From the NCBI RefSeq assembly GCF_008386695.1, contig NZ_VUOC01000004.1, positions 3,262,576-3,326,575 on the forward strand: a DNA stretch of 64,000 nucleotides, written 5' to 3'. The notes beneath the pieces are model-generated. The model was not told the DNA's origin. It saw only the letters and a list, made by a program, of their open reading frames with translations, and searched no databases. How positions within the stretch are numbered: position 1 is the first letter of the stretch; the number at the start of each line of letters is the position of its first letter. Of the stretch, positions 15,978-23,334 are shown one piece after another. This stretch comes from Chitinophaga agrisoli. Its GTDB lineage: Bacteria; Bacteroidota; Bacteroidia; Chitinophagales; Chitinophagaceae. The position numbers and the translations under genes are program-made.

Positions 15978-17552
15978 CTATTGGGCACTTATAATTTCCA
16001 ATTCCTTTGAAAAACCTTTACTACAATTCCCCGCTACTTTTACCCCACTACTCTCCCCCTCTACCCTTACCAGCGCCCCGCCCGTGCCCTTTGCCGCTAC
16101 ATCCTCCACATGAGCCCCTTTTACATGCTCCAGGCGGATCACCGCTTCCGCGCCCTGGGTTTCCGGCAACTGCCACCCATTCAGCCGGATCTCCTCCCCA
16201 TCTGTGGCGATAAAAGCCGGCCGCAGATCATTGGCCGCCAGGCGCAGGGTAATGTTATTCAACCGCAGCCCTTTTACATGCCTTGCCCAGATACCATAAG
16301 CTGGTACCAGCGGCCCAAAGGTCTTCACCTCCGGGTATTTATCAACAGCCTCCGGCACTTCCTGGCGGGCATTGGCCGCCGTGCCGCCGCCAGCCAGGTC
16401 TATTTCTATATCTTCCAGCGTAAGGTCCGTGATAGCATGCCCCGGTACACCGGTGATAAGGATGCCGGAAGGTGGCATTAACTGCGCATTGGCCGCCGCC
16501 TTTGCCTTTACCCGTTTTACCACCACATTTTCAAAGGTCCCGGGCGGCTGCTGGGTATCCTGCCCTTTGCGGAATACGCTTAAACGCGCCCCCAGGCGGA
16601 ATAGCATAGGCGTTTTTACATTCACCATGTTAATGTCCGATATAACCACATTGCGTAAATGTGCGCCATCTACCGTAAGCAGCTTTATCCCCCCGTTCTG
16701 GGTATCATAGATATAACAATTGGATATACGGATATTCTCAAAAGCAGCCATCGACTCCGTACCCATCTTAATAGCGCCCTGGTTACTCTTAAGCTGCATA
16801 TTGGTGACCACCACATCGCTGCAGGCCATCTTGCTGGAAGTGGTCTTAAAACACAACGCATCGTCCCCGCTAACAATATCGCAGTTACTGATACGCACAT
16901 CCTGACACCCATCTATATCAATCCCATCATTATGCGCCACCCCATGACTCCTGATGCGCACATTTTCTATACGTACCTGTTTACTCTGAAAATAATGGGA
17001 GGTCCAGGCAGCGGCATAGAACAGGGATACACCGCTAACAATAACATCCTCACAGCGCACGATCCGCAACAGAAACGGCCGCCGCCCCCATCGCTGAGAT
17101 TCCGGCCGGGTATCCGTAAGGATCTGCTCCGCCTTTAGCTGCGCGCCCTGTCCGTCTATAGCGCCTTTCCCGGTAATGCCAATATGTTTGGCGTCTACCG
17201 CTACCAGCAACGCCCAACCTACATCTATGCCCAGGCCATCTGCAAACGGGTCTACATTCCGGTAATCAGCCACCTGCGTGCTGCCCAGCAATACGGCATT
17301 CGCTTGCAAATACAGCGTGGTATTATCTTTCAGCACAATAGTGCCAGACAGGAACCGGCCGGCCGGGAAAATAACCTGACCGCCGCCACTTTTGTTACAA
17401 TCGTCTATAGCCTTTTGGATGGCAATGGTATTAAGAGTGCGGCCATCGCCAACAGCGCCGTAGGTGGTAATATTAACATCTGTAGCCCCGGCCTTGGGTA
17501 TGATGCCTGGTAATAGCCCGCATAGCAGGCATAGGAAAATACAACGTTTCAT
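15978..17552 (-). CDS. Glycoside hydrolase family 28, polygalacturonase-like, secreted
   Basis: 524 residues. A signal peptide (to about residue 23) precedes the beta-helix start VNITTYGAVGDGRTLNT, the hallmark opening of GH28. Active-site segments are visible: NDGIDIDG (residues 208-215, Asp209) and SGDDALCFKT (Asp230, Asp231), with QGAIKMGTES after them in the place of the GHG block. GH28 enzymes hydrolyse alpha-1,4-galacturonan or rhamnogalacturonan linkages in pectin by inversion; which one cannot be told from the motifs. The protein is exported, probably to the periplasm. It forms a pair with the beta-helix gene downstream and is divergent from the AraC regulator 177 bp away, a natural candidate for its control. 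Confidence 0.92.
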   Translation of the reverse strand: MKRCIFLCLLCGLLPGIIPKAGATDVNITTYGAVGDGRTLNTIAIQKAIDDCNKSGGGQVIFPAGRFLSGTIVLKDNTTLYLQANAVLLGSTQVADYRNVDPFADGLGIDVGWALLVAVDAKHIGITGKGAIDGQGAQLKAEQILTDTRPESQRWGRRPFLLRIVRCEDVIVSGVSLFYAAAWTSHYFQSKQVRIENVRIRSHGVAHNDGIDIDGCQDVRISNCDIVSGDDALCFKTTSSKMACSDVVVTNMQLKSNQGAIKMGTESMAAFENIRISNCYIYDTQNGGIKLLTVDGAHLRNVVISDINMVNVKTPMLFRLGARLSVFRKGQDTQQPPGTFENVVVKRVKAKAAANAQLMPPSGILITGVPGHAITDLTLEDIEIDLAGGGTAANARQEVPEAVDKYPEVKTFGPLVPAYGIWARHVKGLRLNNITLRLAANDLRPAFIATDGEEIRLNGWQLPETQGAEAVIRLEHVKGAHVEDVAAKGTGGALVRVEGESSGVKVAGNCSKGFSKELEIISAQ

Positions 17553-17569
17553 AATGACGTGGAAACCGG

Positions 17570-17580
17570 TTTGATGACGT
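17570..17580. promoter_or_regulatory. TTTGATGACGT element in the GH28 leader
   Basis: The 11-mer TTTGATGACGT at 17570-17580 is repeated exactly at 15851-15861, next to the start of the beta-helix gene, and its core ATGACGT recurs at 17554-17560, touching the GH28 start. Both are read on the strand opposite to the genes (ACGTCATCAAA in gene sense). It could be an operator, for example for the AraC protein, or a shared leader element. Confidence 0.35.
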
Positions 17581-17695
17581 AATAAACAATAGGTAACAAG
17601 TTAGCAGTTCCACCAGAAGCTTTATAATAGTATCTTCCTGGCCCTTAATGCTATTTTAACGCCTGCCACGCCGCATTTAATTTTCAGGATCGTAT

Positions 17696-17703
17696 TACCT
17701 TTG
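17696..17703 (+). promoter_or_regulatory. -7 box of the araC-type gene
   Basis: TACCTTTG matches TAnnTTTG exactly, 26 bp before the start codon. No good TTTG is seen at the -33 position. Confidence 0.6.
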
Positions 17704-17729
17704 TCCTGTCATTTACAACTGCTTAGCGC

Positions 17730-18587
17730 ATGAAGATCCAGGAGCTATCTACCGCAAGGTCTATGCAGGACCTGGCTTTTTACATCAGCGGGCTCGGGGC
17801 TGATAGTTTTATCTATGACAGCCGCCACCGCAATCCTTACCACACCATCATGTGGGTAACCGGGGGCCAGGGCGCCATGAATATAGATGGCAGTGATTAT
17901 GCGGTAAAGGCCTCCGACCTGCTGCTCATGGCTGCCGGACAGCTCTACCAGGTAGCGCCGGGAAGCAATTTCCAGGGTTATATCCTTTCTTTTGGAGATC
18001 CCTTCTGGGAGCGCACGCCAGCCAGCGCCCGCAACTGTAAGGCCAGCCTGTTCAACAGCGCCCGCCTGCACCAACTGCTTACGCTGGATGAGAGCAATGG
18101 CCCTGCTATGACCAAACTCTTTGCGCACTTGCTGGATGAATATACGGCGGACAATTACTCCAATAAACCCGATGTAATGGCCGCATTCCTAAAGATCATC
18201 ATTATAAAGGCCGCCAATATCAAATCCCTGCTCACGCTACATACCAATAACCACGACTACCGCCTGTACCAGCGCTTCCTGGAGCTCATTGGCCAGGATT
18301 TTACCCGCCAGCATAGCGTAGTGTCCTATGCCAGGCAATTGGGGCTTTCTACCCGCAAGCTTACAGAGATCTGTAAACTATATGGCGGCGAGGGCGCTAA
18401 GGAACTGATCAACGACCGCCTGATCGTAGAGGCCAAACGCCTGCTGCAGTTCTCCGTACAACCCGTGAAGGAGATCTCCTTTTCCCTGAACTTTGCTACT
18501 CCCTACCAGTTCAGCAACTTCTTTAAAAAACATACCCGCCAGTCGCCTACCGCCTACAAAAAGCAGTTTGCGGAAATTGGTATCTAA
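17730..18587 (+). CDS. AraC family transcriptional regulator
   Basis: 285 residues. The N-terminal half has a cupin-like sensor region (residues about 30-110; HTIMWVTGGQGAMNIDGSDY) and the C-terminal ~100 residues hold two helix-turn-helices of the AraC type (SVVSYARQLGLSTRKLTEIC, VKEISFSLNFATPYQFSNFF) ending in the usual PTAYKKQF. It is divergent from the GH28/beta-helix pair and may control it in response to a uronic acid or related sugar, but it also lies 63 bp upstream of an HD-domain gene on the same strand. A role in regulating either is inference from position. An exact -7 box precedes it. Confidence 0.92.
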   Translation: MKIQELSTARSMQDLAFYISGLGADSFIYDSRHRNPYHTIMWVTGGQGAMNIDGSDYAVKASDLLLMAAGQLYQVAPGSNFQGYILSFGDPFWERTPASARNCKASLFNSARLHQLLTLDESNGPAMTKLFAHLLDEYTADNYSNKPDVMAAFLKIIIIKAANIKSLLTLHTNNHDYRLYQRFLELIGQDFTRQHSVVSYARQLGLSTRKLTEICKLYGGEGAKELINDRLIVEAKRLLQFSVQPVKEISFSLNFATPYQFSNFFKKHTRQSPTAYKKQFAEIGI

Positions 18588-18626
18588 TCTGGCCTTTTTG
18601 GTATTTACCCGCCTGGTATAGCGGCA

Positions 18627-18634
18627 TAATTTTG
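18627..18634 (+). promoter_or_regulatory. -7 box of the HD-domain gene
   Basis: TAATTTTG matches TAnnTTTG exactly, 16 bp before the start codon. The nearest TTTG (18597-18600) is 26 bp upstream, wider than usual. The box suggests the HD gene has its own promoter rather than relying on the AraC gene. Confidence 0.55.
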
Positions 18635-18650
18635 AGTAAAAATTAAGATT

Positions 18651-19304
18651 ATGTCACAGCTATTAACACAACACACGATTGCCGGTATTAACATACCGGA
18701 TAGCAAGATTGCAAAAGAAGCCACGGACCTGTTATTAACGCATGGCACGGAATTCATATACAACCACTCCCTTCGGGTGTTCCTTTTCTCTTCTTTAAAC
18801 GGCCAGCGTACCGGCCTTAAATACGATCCTGAGCTGTTATACGTAAGCGCCATATTCCATGACCTGGGCCTCACAAAACACTACAGCAGCCCTGACAAAC
18901 GCTTTGAAGTAGACGGCGCCAATGCCGCCCGCGAGTTCCTGAAAGGCCATGGCCTGCCACCCGCTACCCTGCAGCTGGTTTGGGATACCATTGCCCTGCA
19001 TACCACCATCGGTATAGCAGAATATAAAGAGCCGGAGGTGGCGCTTATGTACTCCGGCGTAGGGTTGGATGTAATGGGCGAGGGGTACGAGCACCTATCT
19101 GATGCCAACCGGGAAGAGATCATCGCGGCATTCCCCCGCAACGACTTCAAGAAAAACATTATCCCCACCTTCTTTAGCGGGTTCTCCCATAAAACAGACA
19201 CTACTTTCGGCAATATCAAGGCCGATGTATGCGCCTTTATGATCCCTAACTTCCAGCGTAAGGATTTCTGCGATCTTATCTTAAGCTCCCCCTGGAGCGA
19301 ATGA
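18651..19304 (+). CDS. HD domain protein, cyanamide-hydratase-like
   Basis: 217 residues, no signal peptide, so cytoplasmic. The HD metal-binding set is visible as His39 in NHSLRVF and His70-Asp71 in AIFHDLGLT, with further histidines around ALHTT. The arrangement and length resemble the cyanamide hydratase/urea-forming branch of the HD superfamily rather than the (p)ppGpp or cyclic-nucleotide branches. The true substrate in Bacteroidota is unknown. The gene follows the AraC gene with its own promoter box and ends at a terminator shared with the convergent SDR gene. Confidence 0.82.
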   Translation: MSQLLTQHTIAGINIPDSKIAKEATDLLLTHGTEFIYNHSLRVFLFSSLNGQRTGLKYDPELLYVSAIFHDLGLTKHYSSPDKRFEVDGANAAREFLKGHGLPPATLQLVWDTIALHTTIGIAEYKEPEVALMYSGVGLDVMGEGYEHLSDANREEIIAAFPRNDFKKNIIPTFFSGFSHKTDTTFGNIKADVCAFMIPNFQRKDFCDLILSSPWSE

Positions 19305-19325
19305 TCCTGTTCCGGATACGGAAAA

Positions 19326-19349
19326 AGGGGCGCAACAAATGGCGCCCCT
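19326..19349 (-). terminator. Terminator between the HD gene and the SDR gene
   Basis: AGGGGCGC (19326-19333) pairs with GCGCCCCT (19342-19349). On the minus strand the stem is followed by five T, so it terminates the SDR gene; on the plus strand it can serve the HD gene more weakly. Confidence 0.75.
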
Positions 19350-19376
19350 CTCTTCCGCTGTTAATCCCTACTCCTA

Positions 19377-20114
19377 TTATTGTACCCCGTTGATATAGTT
19401 GAATGCAGTATCAGGCGACTGCAGGAACATATCATAGAACTGCGCGGTGGCGCCCGCCCTTACCACTTCTGTATTATTGGCCAGTCCTTCCAGCGTTGCT
19501 GCCGCCACGCCGGATGCAGGAAATTTAGGCATATCTATCCCGGTCGTCATATCAGTATCCGTTAGCGGGGGCAGTACTTCCATTACCTGCACATTTGTGC
19601 CTTGTAAAGCCAGCCGCAGCAGCCGGGTATAGGCCTGTAAAGCCGCCTTGGTGCCGCTATAAGTAGGCGCTAATGCCCAGGGGGCCAGGGTTACGATAGA
19701 GGTAACGTTGATAATAGCCGCCTGGGGCTGTTTTTTCAATACCGGCAGTAATTGCTCTATCAGGCGGATGGGCGCCAGATAGTTCAGGTCTATCTCCTTT
19801 TTGGCGTTTTCATATACATTGCCTTGTTGGGTAATGTCTTGTGGTATGCTAAGCCCAGAGTTATTCACCAGGATATTCAGGTCGCCAAAGGAGGTCTTTA
19901 TCTGCTCTACCAGGCGGTTAAAATCTGCGTCATTGGTCAGGTCACAGGCGATCGCCGTTACATTCTTCAGCTGGGCAGCCGCTTTGTTAAGCCGCTCTGC
20001 ATTACGGGCGGCAATAATCACCTTATTGCCCTGTTCTGAAAACTGCTTAGCTATTTCAAAGCCAATACCGGTACCACCGCCGGTGATCAATACTGTGTTG
20101 TGCTGTGTGTTCAT
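19377..20114 (-). CDS. Short-chain dehydrogenase/reductase (DltE-like)
   Basis: 245 residues. The NAD(P)-binding TGGGTGIG sits near residue 12, the NNSGLS segment replaces the usual NNAG, and the catalytic set reads S in NVTSIV and YSGTK (Tyr-x-x-x-Lys). The pattern resembles the classical SDR subgroup annotated DltE in firmicutes, which has no firmly known substrate. Upstream of the gene are three copies of a 16-bp palindrome, GATACCTATAGGTATC-type, that also occurs at the promoter of the neighbouring tetR. The SDR is therefore likely the target of that repressor and induced by a small molecule it senses. The product is a cytoplasmic oxidoreductase of unknown substrate. Confidence 0.9.
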   Translation of the reverse strand: MNTQHNTVLITGGGTGIGFEIAKQFSEQGNKVIIAARNAERLNKAAAQLKNVTAIACDLTNDADFNRLVEQIKTSFGDLNILVNNSGLSIPQDITQQGNVYENAKKEIDLNYLAPIRLIEQLLPVLKKQPQAAIINVTSIVTLAPWALAPTYSGTKAALQAYTRLLRLALQGTNVQVMEVLPPLTDTDMTTGIDMPKFPASGVAAATLEGLANNTEVVRAGATAQFYDMFLQSPDTAFNYINGVQ

Positions 20115-20159
20115 TTTTAGAAGATTTTAAGTTTGTTTATAAAAAGATGCTCCCGTTCA

Positions 20160-20175
20160 GATACCTATAGGTATC
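20160..20175. promoter_or_regulatory. TetR-type operator, copy 1
   Basis: GATACCTATAGGTATC is a perfect 16-bp palindrome, 45 bp upstream of the SDR start. Confidence 0.75.
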
Positions 20176-20303
20176 CGTCAAGGCAAAAAAATATGTTGAT
20201 TGCTAACTGTATGGTGGTGTTATACCTGCTTTCTTCCCATTGACCCTGCCATTCCCCTTTTAGCCCTCAAGCCCACCAGCCTCATTCATTTTACTTCCGC
20301 GTA

Positions 20304-20319
20304 AATACCTATAGGTATC
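20304..20319. promoter_or_regulatory. TetR-type operator, copy 2
   Basis: AATACCTATAGGTATC, identical to copy 1 except for the first base. Confidence 0.7.
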
Positions 20320-20375
20320 CATCCAAAGAAAAAACCACCTTTTATCCATTCCACCTTCCCTCATCCCACTTATGA

Positions 20376-20391
20376 GATACCTAGCGGTATC
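20376..20391. promoter_or_regulatory. TetR-type operator, copy 3
   Basis: GATACCTAGCGGTATC keeps both six-base arms with a changed centre. It lies just past the stop of the tetR gene. Confidence 0.65.
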
Positions 20392-20409
20392 CAATTCCAC
20401 AAAAAAATA

Positions 20410-21015
20410 TCAATGCTTCTTAGTGATATTATCCACCACCCCTCTCGCTATATCCAGCGTCCGCTCCAGGATCTCAACGTTCTGCGTAGCCTTCCCGATC
20501 ATCACCGCCCCTTCCAGCAGCGCCATAATATGCAACGCTGTCTCCTCCGGGTCCGTGCTTTTACGGAACTCCCCCGCGGCCATGCCTTCCTCTACCAGCT
20601 TCACCAGGTCCTTTTTCCACCGCAAAAAGCCATCACCAGCCCGTTTCCGTAACGTTTCGTCCGTATCATCCGCCTCCAGGGCAGTATTCCCCATTGGGCA
20701 GCCCCCCTCCGGAATAGGCAGGTTCGCCTTGCTGCTAAAGAGGTGTATATGCGCCAGCAGCTTATCCTTATACGTCTTGGCCGCCTCTACCAGCCCTTTC
20801 TGGATGGTGCGTAAACAACCCAGGTTATAATCAAAAGCTGCCAGCGCTATATCTTCCTTGTTCTCGAAATTACCGTAAATACCACCCTTGGTAAGATTGG
20901 TGGCCTTCAGCAGATCAGACACATATGTTCCCACATAGCCCTTCTTATTGAAGATGCTGGCCGTAGCCTTAATAATGGCCCTCCGCGTTTCTTCTGACTT
21001 TGGAACAAAATTCAT
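20410..21015 (-). CDS. TetR family repressor of the SDR gene
   Basis: 201 residues from the ATG at 21015. A longer frame starting at 21087 exists, but the DNA between 21020 and 21050 is a promoter with an operator, so the shorter start is chosen. The N-terminal helix-turn-helix is clear (VPKSEETRRAIIKATASIF, YVGTYVSDLLKATNLTKGGI, YGNFENKEDIAL), followed by an all-helical ligand domain. The operator GATACCGATCGGTCTC at its own promoter matches three copies ahead of the SDR gene, which points to autoregulation and SDR control. The effector is unknown; the pocket contains several Cys and hydrophobic residues but nothing diagnostic. Confidence 0.9.
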   Translation of the reverse strand: MNFVPKSEETRRAIIKATASIFNKKGYVGTYVSDLLKATNLTKGGIYGNFENKEDIALAAFDYNLGCLRTIQKGLVEAAKTYKDKLLAHIHLFSSKANLPIPEGGCPMGNTALEADDTDETLRKRAGDGFLRWKKDLVKLVEEGMAAGEFRKSTDPEETALHIMALLEGAVMIGKATQNVEILERTLDIARGVVDNITKKH

Positions 21016-21019
21016 AATG

Positions 21020-21050
21020 CAAAGATACCGATCGGTCTCTGAATACCAAA
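21020..21050 (-). promoter_or_regulatory. Promoter and operator of tetR (SDR-linked)
   Basis: On the minus strand TTTG (21047-21050), a 19-bp spacer and TATCTTTG (21020-21027) give a textbook Bacteroidota promoter, 5 bp before the ATG at 21015. The operator GATACCGATCGGTCTC (21024-21039) overlaps the -7 box and spacer, so bound repressor would block the polymerase. Confidence 0.8.
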
Positions 21051-21089
21051 TTATTTTTACAACGAAAAAGCCCGGTTTCCTTATCAAAC

Positions 21090-22538
21090 CTATTCAAATA
21101 TCATTTCTTCCTCTACCGGCGCCCTACTTACCGCTGTATTCCCTGCAGGCGCTGCCACCTCTCTCTTATCCGGCAAAAGATATAACAATACCCCTACGAT
21201 CACCGCACAGATAATATTCGCCACCATGCCATAATCAAATGCTTTTGTATAATCCCCCGTCTCCACGAAGAAGAAAAACACACCGCCAATAATACTGATC
21301 CCCAGCGCAGACGCAGTCTGCTGGAAAGTGGAATATACCCCTGCCGCTGCCCCTGCAAATTCCACCGGCACGCTTTTAAGGGCCATATTAAGCAGGGAAG
21401 GCAGTACCAAACCACTCCCCAGACCATAAATAGCCATCAATACCAACATGCTGATATGATTGGCATGAAACCCAAATACCAGCAATTCCATGATCAACGC
21501 CGCGATCATGATCACTACGCCTACCTGCAATACCCGCTTACCATACTTTACCACATAATGGATAGAGAGCATAGACGCAATCGTGAACATAATACCCATG
21601 GCAATAAAAAACAGGCCACAGTCAAAGGCGGAGAACCCCAGCCCACCCTGCAGATACACCGTGATGATCAGCAGATAGGCCGTATGCAGCATAAAAAAGA
21701 ACAACACCGTCAGCAGCCCCAGGTTAAAATCCTTAAAGCGGAAAAGCCGCACATTCACCAGGGGCGCCTTATTAGCAAACAATTTCCGGCGCTGGTGGCG
21801 GATAAAATAAACAAAGACCAGCGCCGCGCCGCCCAGCATTAAGATGCTCCATAAAGGCCAGCCAGATTCGCGGCCCTGGATCAACGGATAAATAAGCGCT
21901 ACCAGCCCCACAGTTAATATACCCACACCAGAATAGTCGAACACACTGGTATTATTCTTAGGCGTTTCTTCCAGGTACCGGTGCGTGGTCCACAGGGCGG
22001 CAATGCCTACTGGCAGGTTAATGAAGAATATCAGCCGCCAGCCTTCAATAGCAAAATGAGAGTCTGACAGGTAACCGCCCAGGAACTGTCCTATCATGGC
22101 GGCAATCCCCAGCGTAATACCAAAGTAGCCAATAGCCTTGGTACGTTCTTCCCGCCCGGTAAAGATCACCTGTATATAGGCAATCGTCTGCGGTACCATA
22201 AAAGAGGCGCTTACCCCCTGGAAAAACCGGGTCACATTTAGTTGCAGCGGCGTCATAGATAAACCACAAAGACAAGAGGCCACCGTAAATGCCAGCATGC
22301 CCCAGAAAAACACCTTCTTACGGCCAAAATGGTCCCCGGCACGGCCACCGGTAATAAGAAAGGCCGCATAGCCCAACAGGTAGCCGGCTATCACCAGCTG
22401 GATCTCTCCATCCGTGGCATGCACGCCTTTTTTAATGGCCGGTATGGCTACGTTAATGATAAACACGTCTATTACGGACAATAAGGGGGCCGTGAGCACG
22501 ATCATGAGCTCACCCCATTTCCTGGAGGTAGTTGCCAT
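21090..22538 (-). CDS. MFS drug exporter of the EmrB/QacA (DHA2) type
   Basis: 482 residues with about 14 hydrophobic segments, as in the DHA2 branch of the major facilitator superfamily. Landmarks are LSVIDVFIINVAIPAIKKG in helix 1, the cytoplasmic loop GGRAGDHFGRKKVFFWG (motif A) and the VTRFFQGVSASFMVPQ stretch. It should use the proton gradient to expel a toxic compound or metabolite across the inner membrane. Its promoter carries a perfect TAGACA-N4-TGTCTA palindrome also seen at the tetR gene just upstream, so that repressor is its likely controller. The start ATG follows the tetR stop by 53 bp. Confidence 0.92.
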   Translation of the reverse strand: MATTSRKWGELMIVLTAPLLSVIDVFIINVAIPAIKKGVHATDGEIQLVIAGYLLGYAAFLITGGRAGDHFGRKKVFFWGMLAFTVASCLCGLSMTPLQLNVTRFFQGVSASFMVPQTIAYIQVIFTGREERTKAIGYFGITLGIAAMIGQFLGGYLSDSHFAIEGWRLIFFINLPVGIAALWTTHRYLEETPKNNTSVFDYSGVGILTVGLVALIYPLIQGRESGWPLWSILMLGGAALVFVYFIRHQRRKLFANKAPLVNVRLFRFKDFNLGLLTVLFFFMLHTAYLLIITVYLQGGLGFSAFDCGLFFIAMGIMFTIASMLSIHYVVKYGKRVLQVGVVIMIAALIMELLVFGFHANHISMLVLMAIYGLGSGLVLPSLLNMALKSVPVEFAGAAAGVYSTFQQTASALGISIIGGVFFFFVETGDYTKAFDYGMVANIICAVIVGVLLYLLPDKREVAAPAGNTAVSRAPVEEEMIFE

Positions 22539-22557
22539 CTTGTTTGGTATTGATTTA

Positions 22558-22573
22558 TAGACAAATCTGTCTA
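22558..22573. promoter_or_regulatory. TetR operator ahead of the MFS gene
   Basis: TAGACAAATCTGTCTA, a 16-bp palindrome with arms TAGACA/TGTCTA, 19 bp before the MFS start. A near-identical copy (TAGACAAGTCTGTATA) is at 23177-23192. Confidence 0.75.
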
Positions 22574-22591
22574 CTTTATAGGTAAAATTTT

Positions 22592-23149
22592 TTAAAGAAA
22601 CTGTTCTATTATCTTTTTAGCCTTCCGGGTAGCCTCCGGGGAGTGTTGGATAACACCCGTAGTGGAGCTGCCTTCCAGTAAAAGGAAGATCGTATCCGTT
22701 AACATCTCATCTGTCAGGAACTTTTTATGCTCCGCCTGTTTTACCAGGGAGAGAATGTAATTATTAAGACGGTCCTTGAACATTTTTATCTGGTCCATTG
22801 CTTTTGGTTCTCCGCGGCCTATTTCTGCACTGGCCTTTATAAACTGGCATCCGCTGAAATTGCTGACCAGCTGCCGGTTCAGCCGGAAATCAAAAAGCCC
22901 CAGGATCTTTTTACGGGGATCCTTTATCGGGCTGAGATAAACTTCCATATCTGCAAACCAGCGCTCATGCGCCTGTTGCAGATAAGCTACCAGCAAGTCT
23001 GATTTAGAAGGGAAGTGATTGTAAAGCGAGCCCTTGGCGATGTCTGCCTCATCGATCACCTGGTTAATACCAGTGGAATTGTAACCCTGTTGGTAAAACA
23101 GGCGGGCAGCTACATCAAGGATCCGTTCTTTTACAGCTGATTCTCTCAT
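22592..23149 (-). CDS. TetR family repressor of the MFS exporter
   Basis: 185 residues from the ATG at 23149; an in-frame extension to 23239 is rejected because it would run through a promoter (23154-23192). The helix-turn-helix is AVKERILDVAARLFYQQGYN with INQVIDEADIAKGSLYNHF, and the remainder is the helical sensor domain, with CQFIKASAEIG in the middle. The operator TAGACAARTCTGTMTA lies at its own promoter and at that of the MFS gene, a standard repressor-efflux pair. It should release DNA when it binds the exported compound. The effector is unknown. Confidence 0.9.
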   Translation of the reverse strand: MRESAVKERILDVAARLFYQQGYNSTGINQVIDEADIAKGSLYNHFPSKSDLLVAYLQQAHERWFADMEVYLSPIKDPRKKILGLFDFRLNRQLVSNFSGCQFIKASAEIGRGEPKAMDQIKMFKDRLNNYILSLVKQAEHKKFLTDEMLTDTIFLLLEGSSTTGVIQHSPEATRKAKKIIEQFL

Positions 23150-23153
23150 GATA

Positions 23154-23192
23154 CAAAGGTAGGACTTATTTTTGAGTAGACAAGTCTGTATA
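23154..23192 (-). promoter_or_regulatory. Promoter and operator of tetR (MFS-linked)
   Basis: TACCTTTG on the minus strand (23154-23161) is an exact -7 box, 4 bp before the start; TTG at 23181-23183 follows after a 19-bp spacer. The operator TAGACAAGTCTGTATA (23177-23192) covers the -33 element. Confidence 0.75.
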
Positions 23193-23334
23193 TTTTTATG
23201 ACGGTCAGGAGACATGGCCAGGTTACAGGCGCATGCCACAGGTTGCTAAGAAACAGCGCGGGGGGATCTAAGGAACGCCATAAAAGGAACATCACAAAAG
23301 GGGATCAGGCGCCCCCTGTAAAGCTGCCGCCGGA

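Larger units (their letters stand above)
20115..20409. other. Regulatory gap between tetR and SDR genes
   Basis: 295 bp with no open frame of note. It holds three copies of the GATACC-N4-GGTATC palindrome (listed separately) and nothing else I can identify. Confidence 0.7.

Noticed and set aside
21016-21087. Longer N-terminus of the tetR gene (24 extra residues)
   Set aside because: The interval contains the promoter and operator of the gene; the shorter start gives a standard TetR N-terminus.
23150-23239. Longer N-terminus of the second tetR gene (30 extra residues)
   Set aside because: It overlaps an exact -7 box and the operator; the residues do not resemble a TetR N-terminus.
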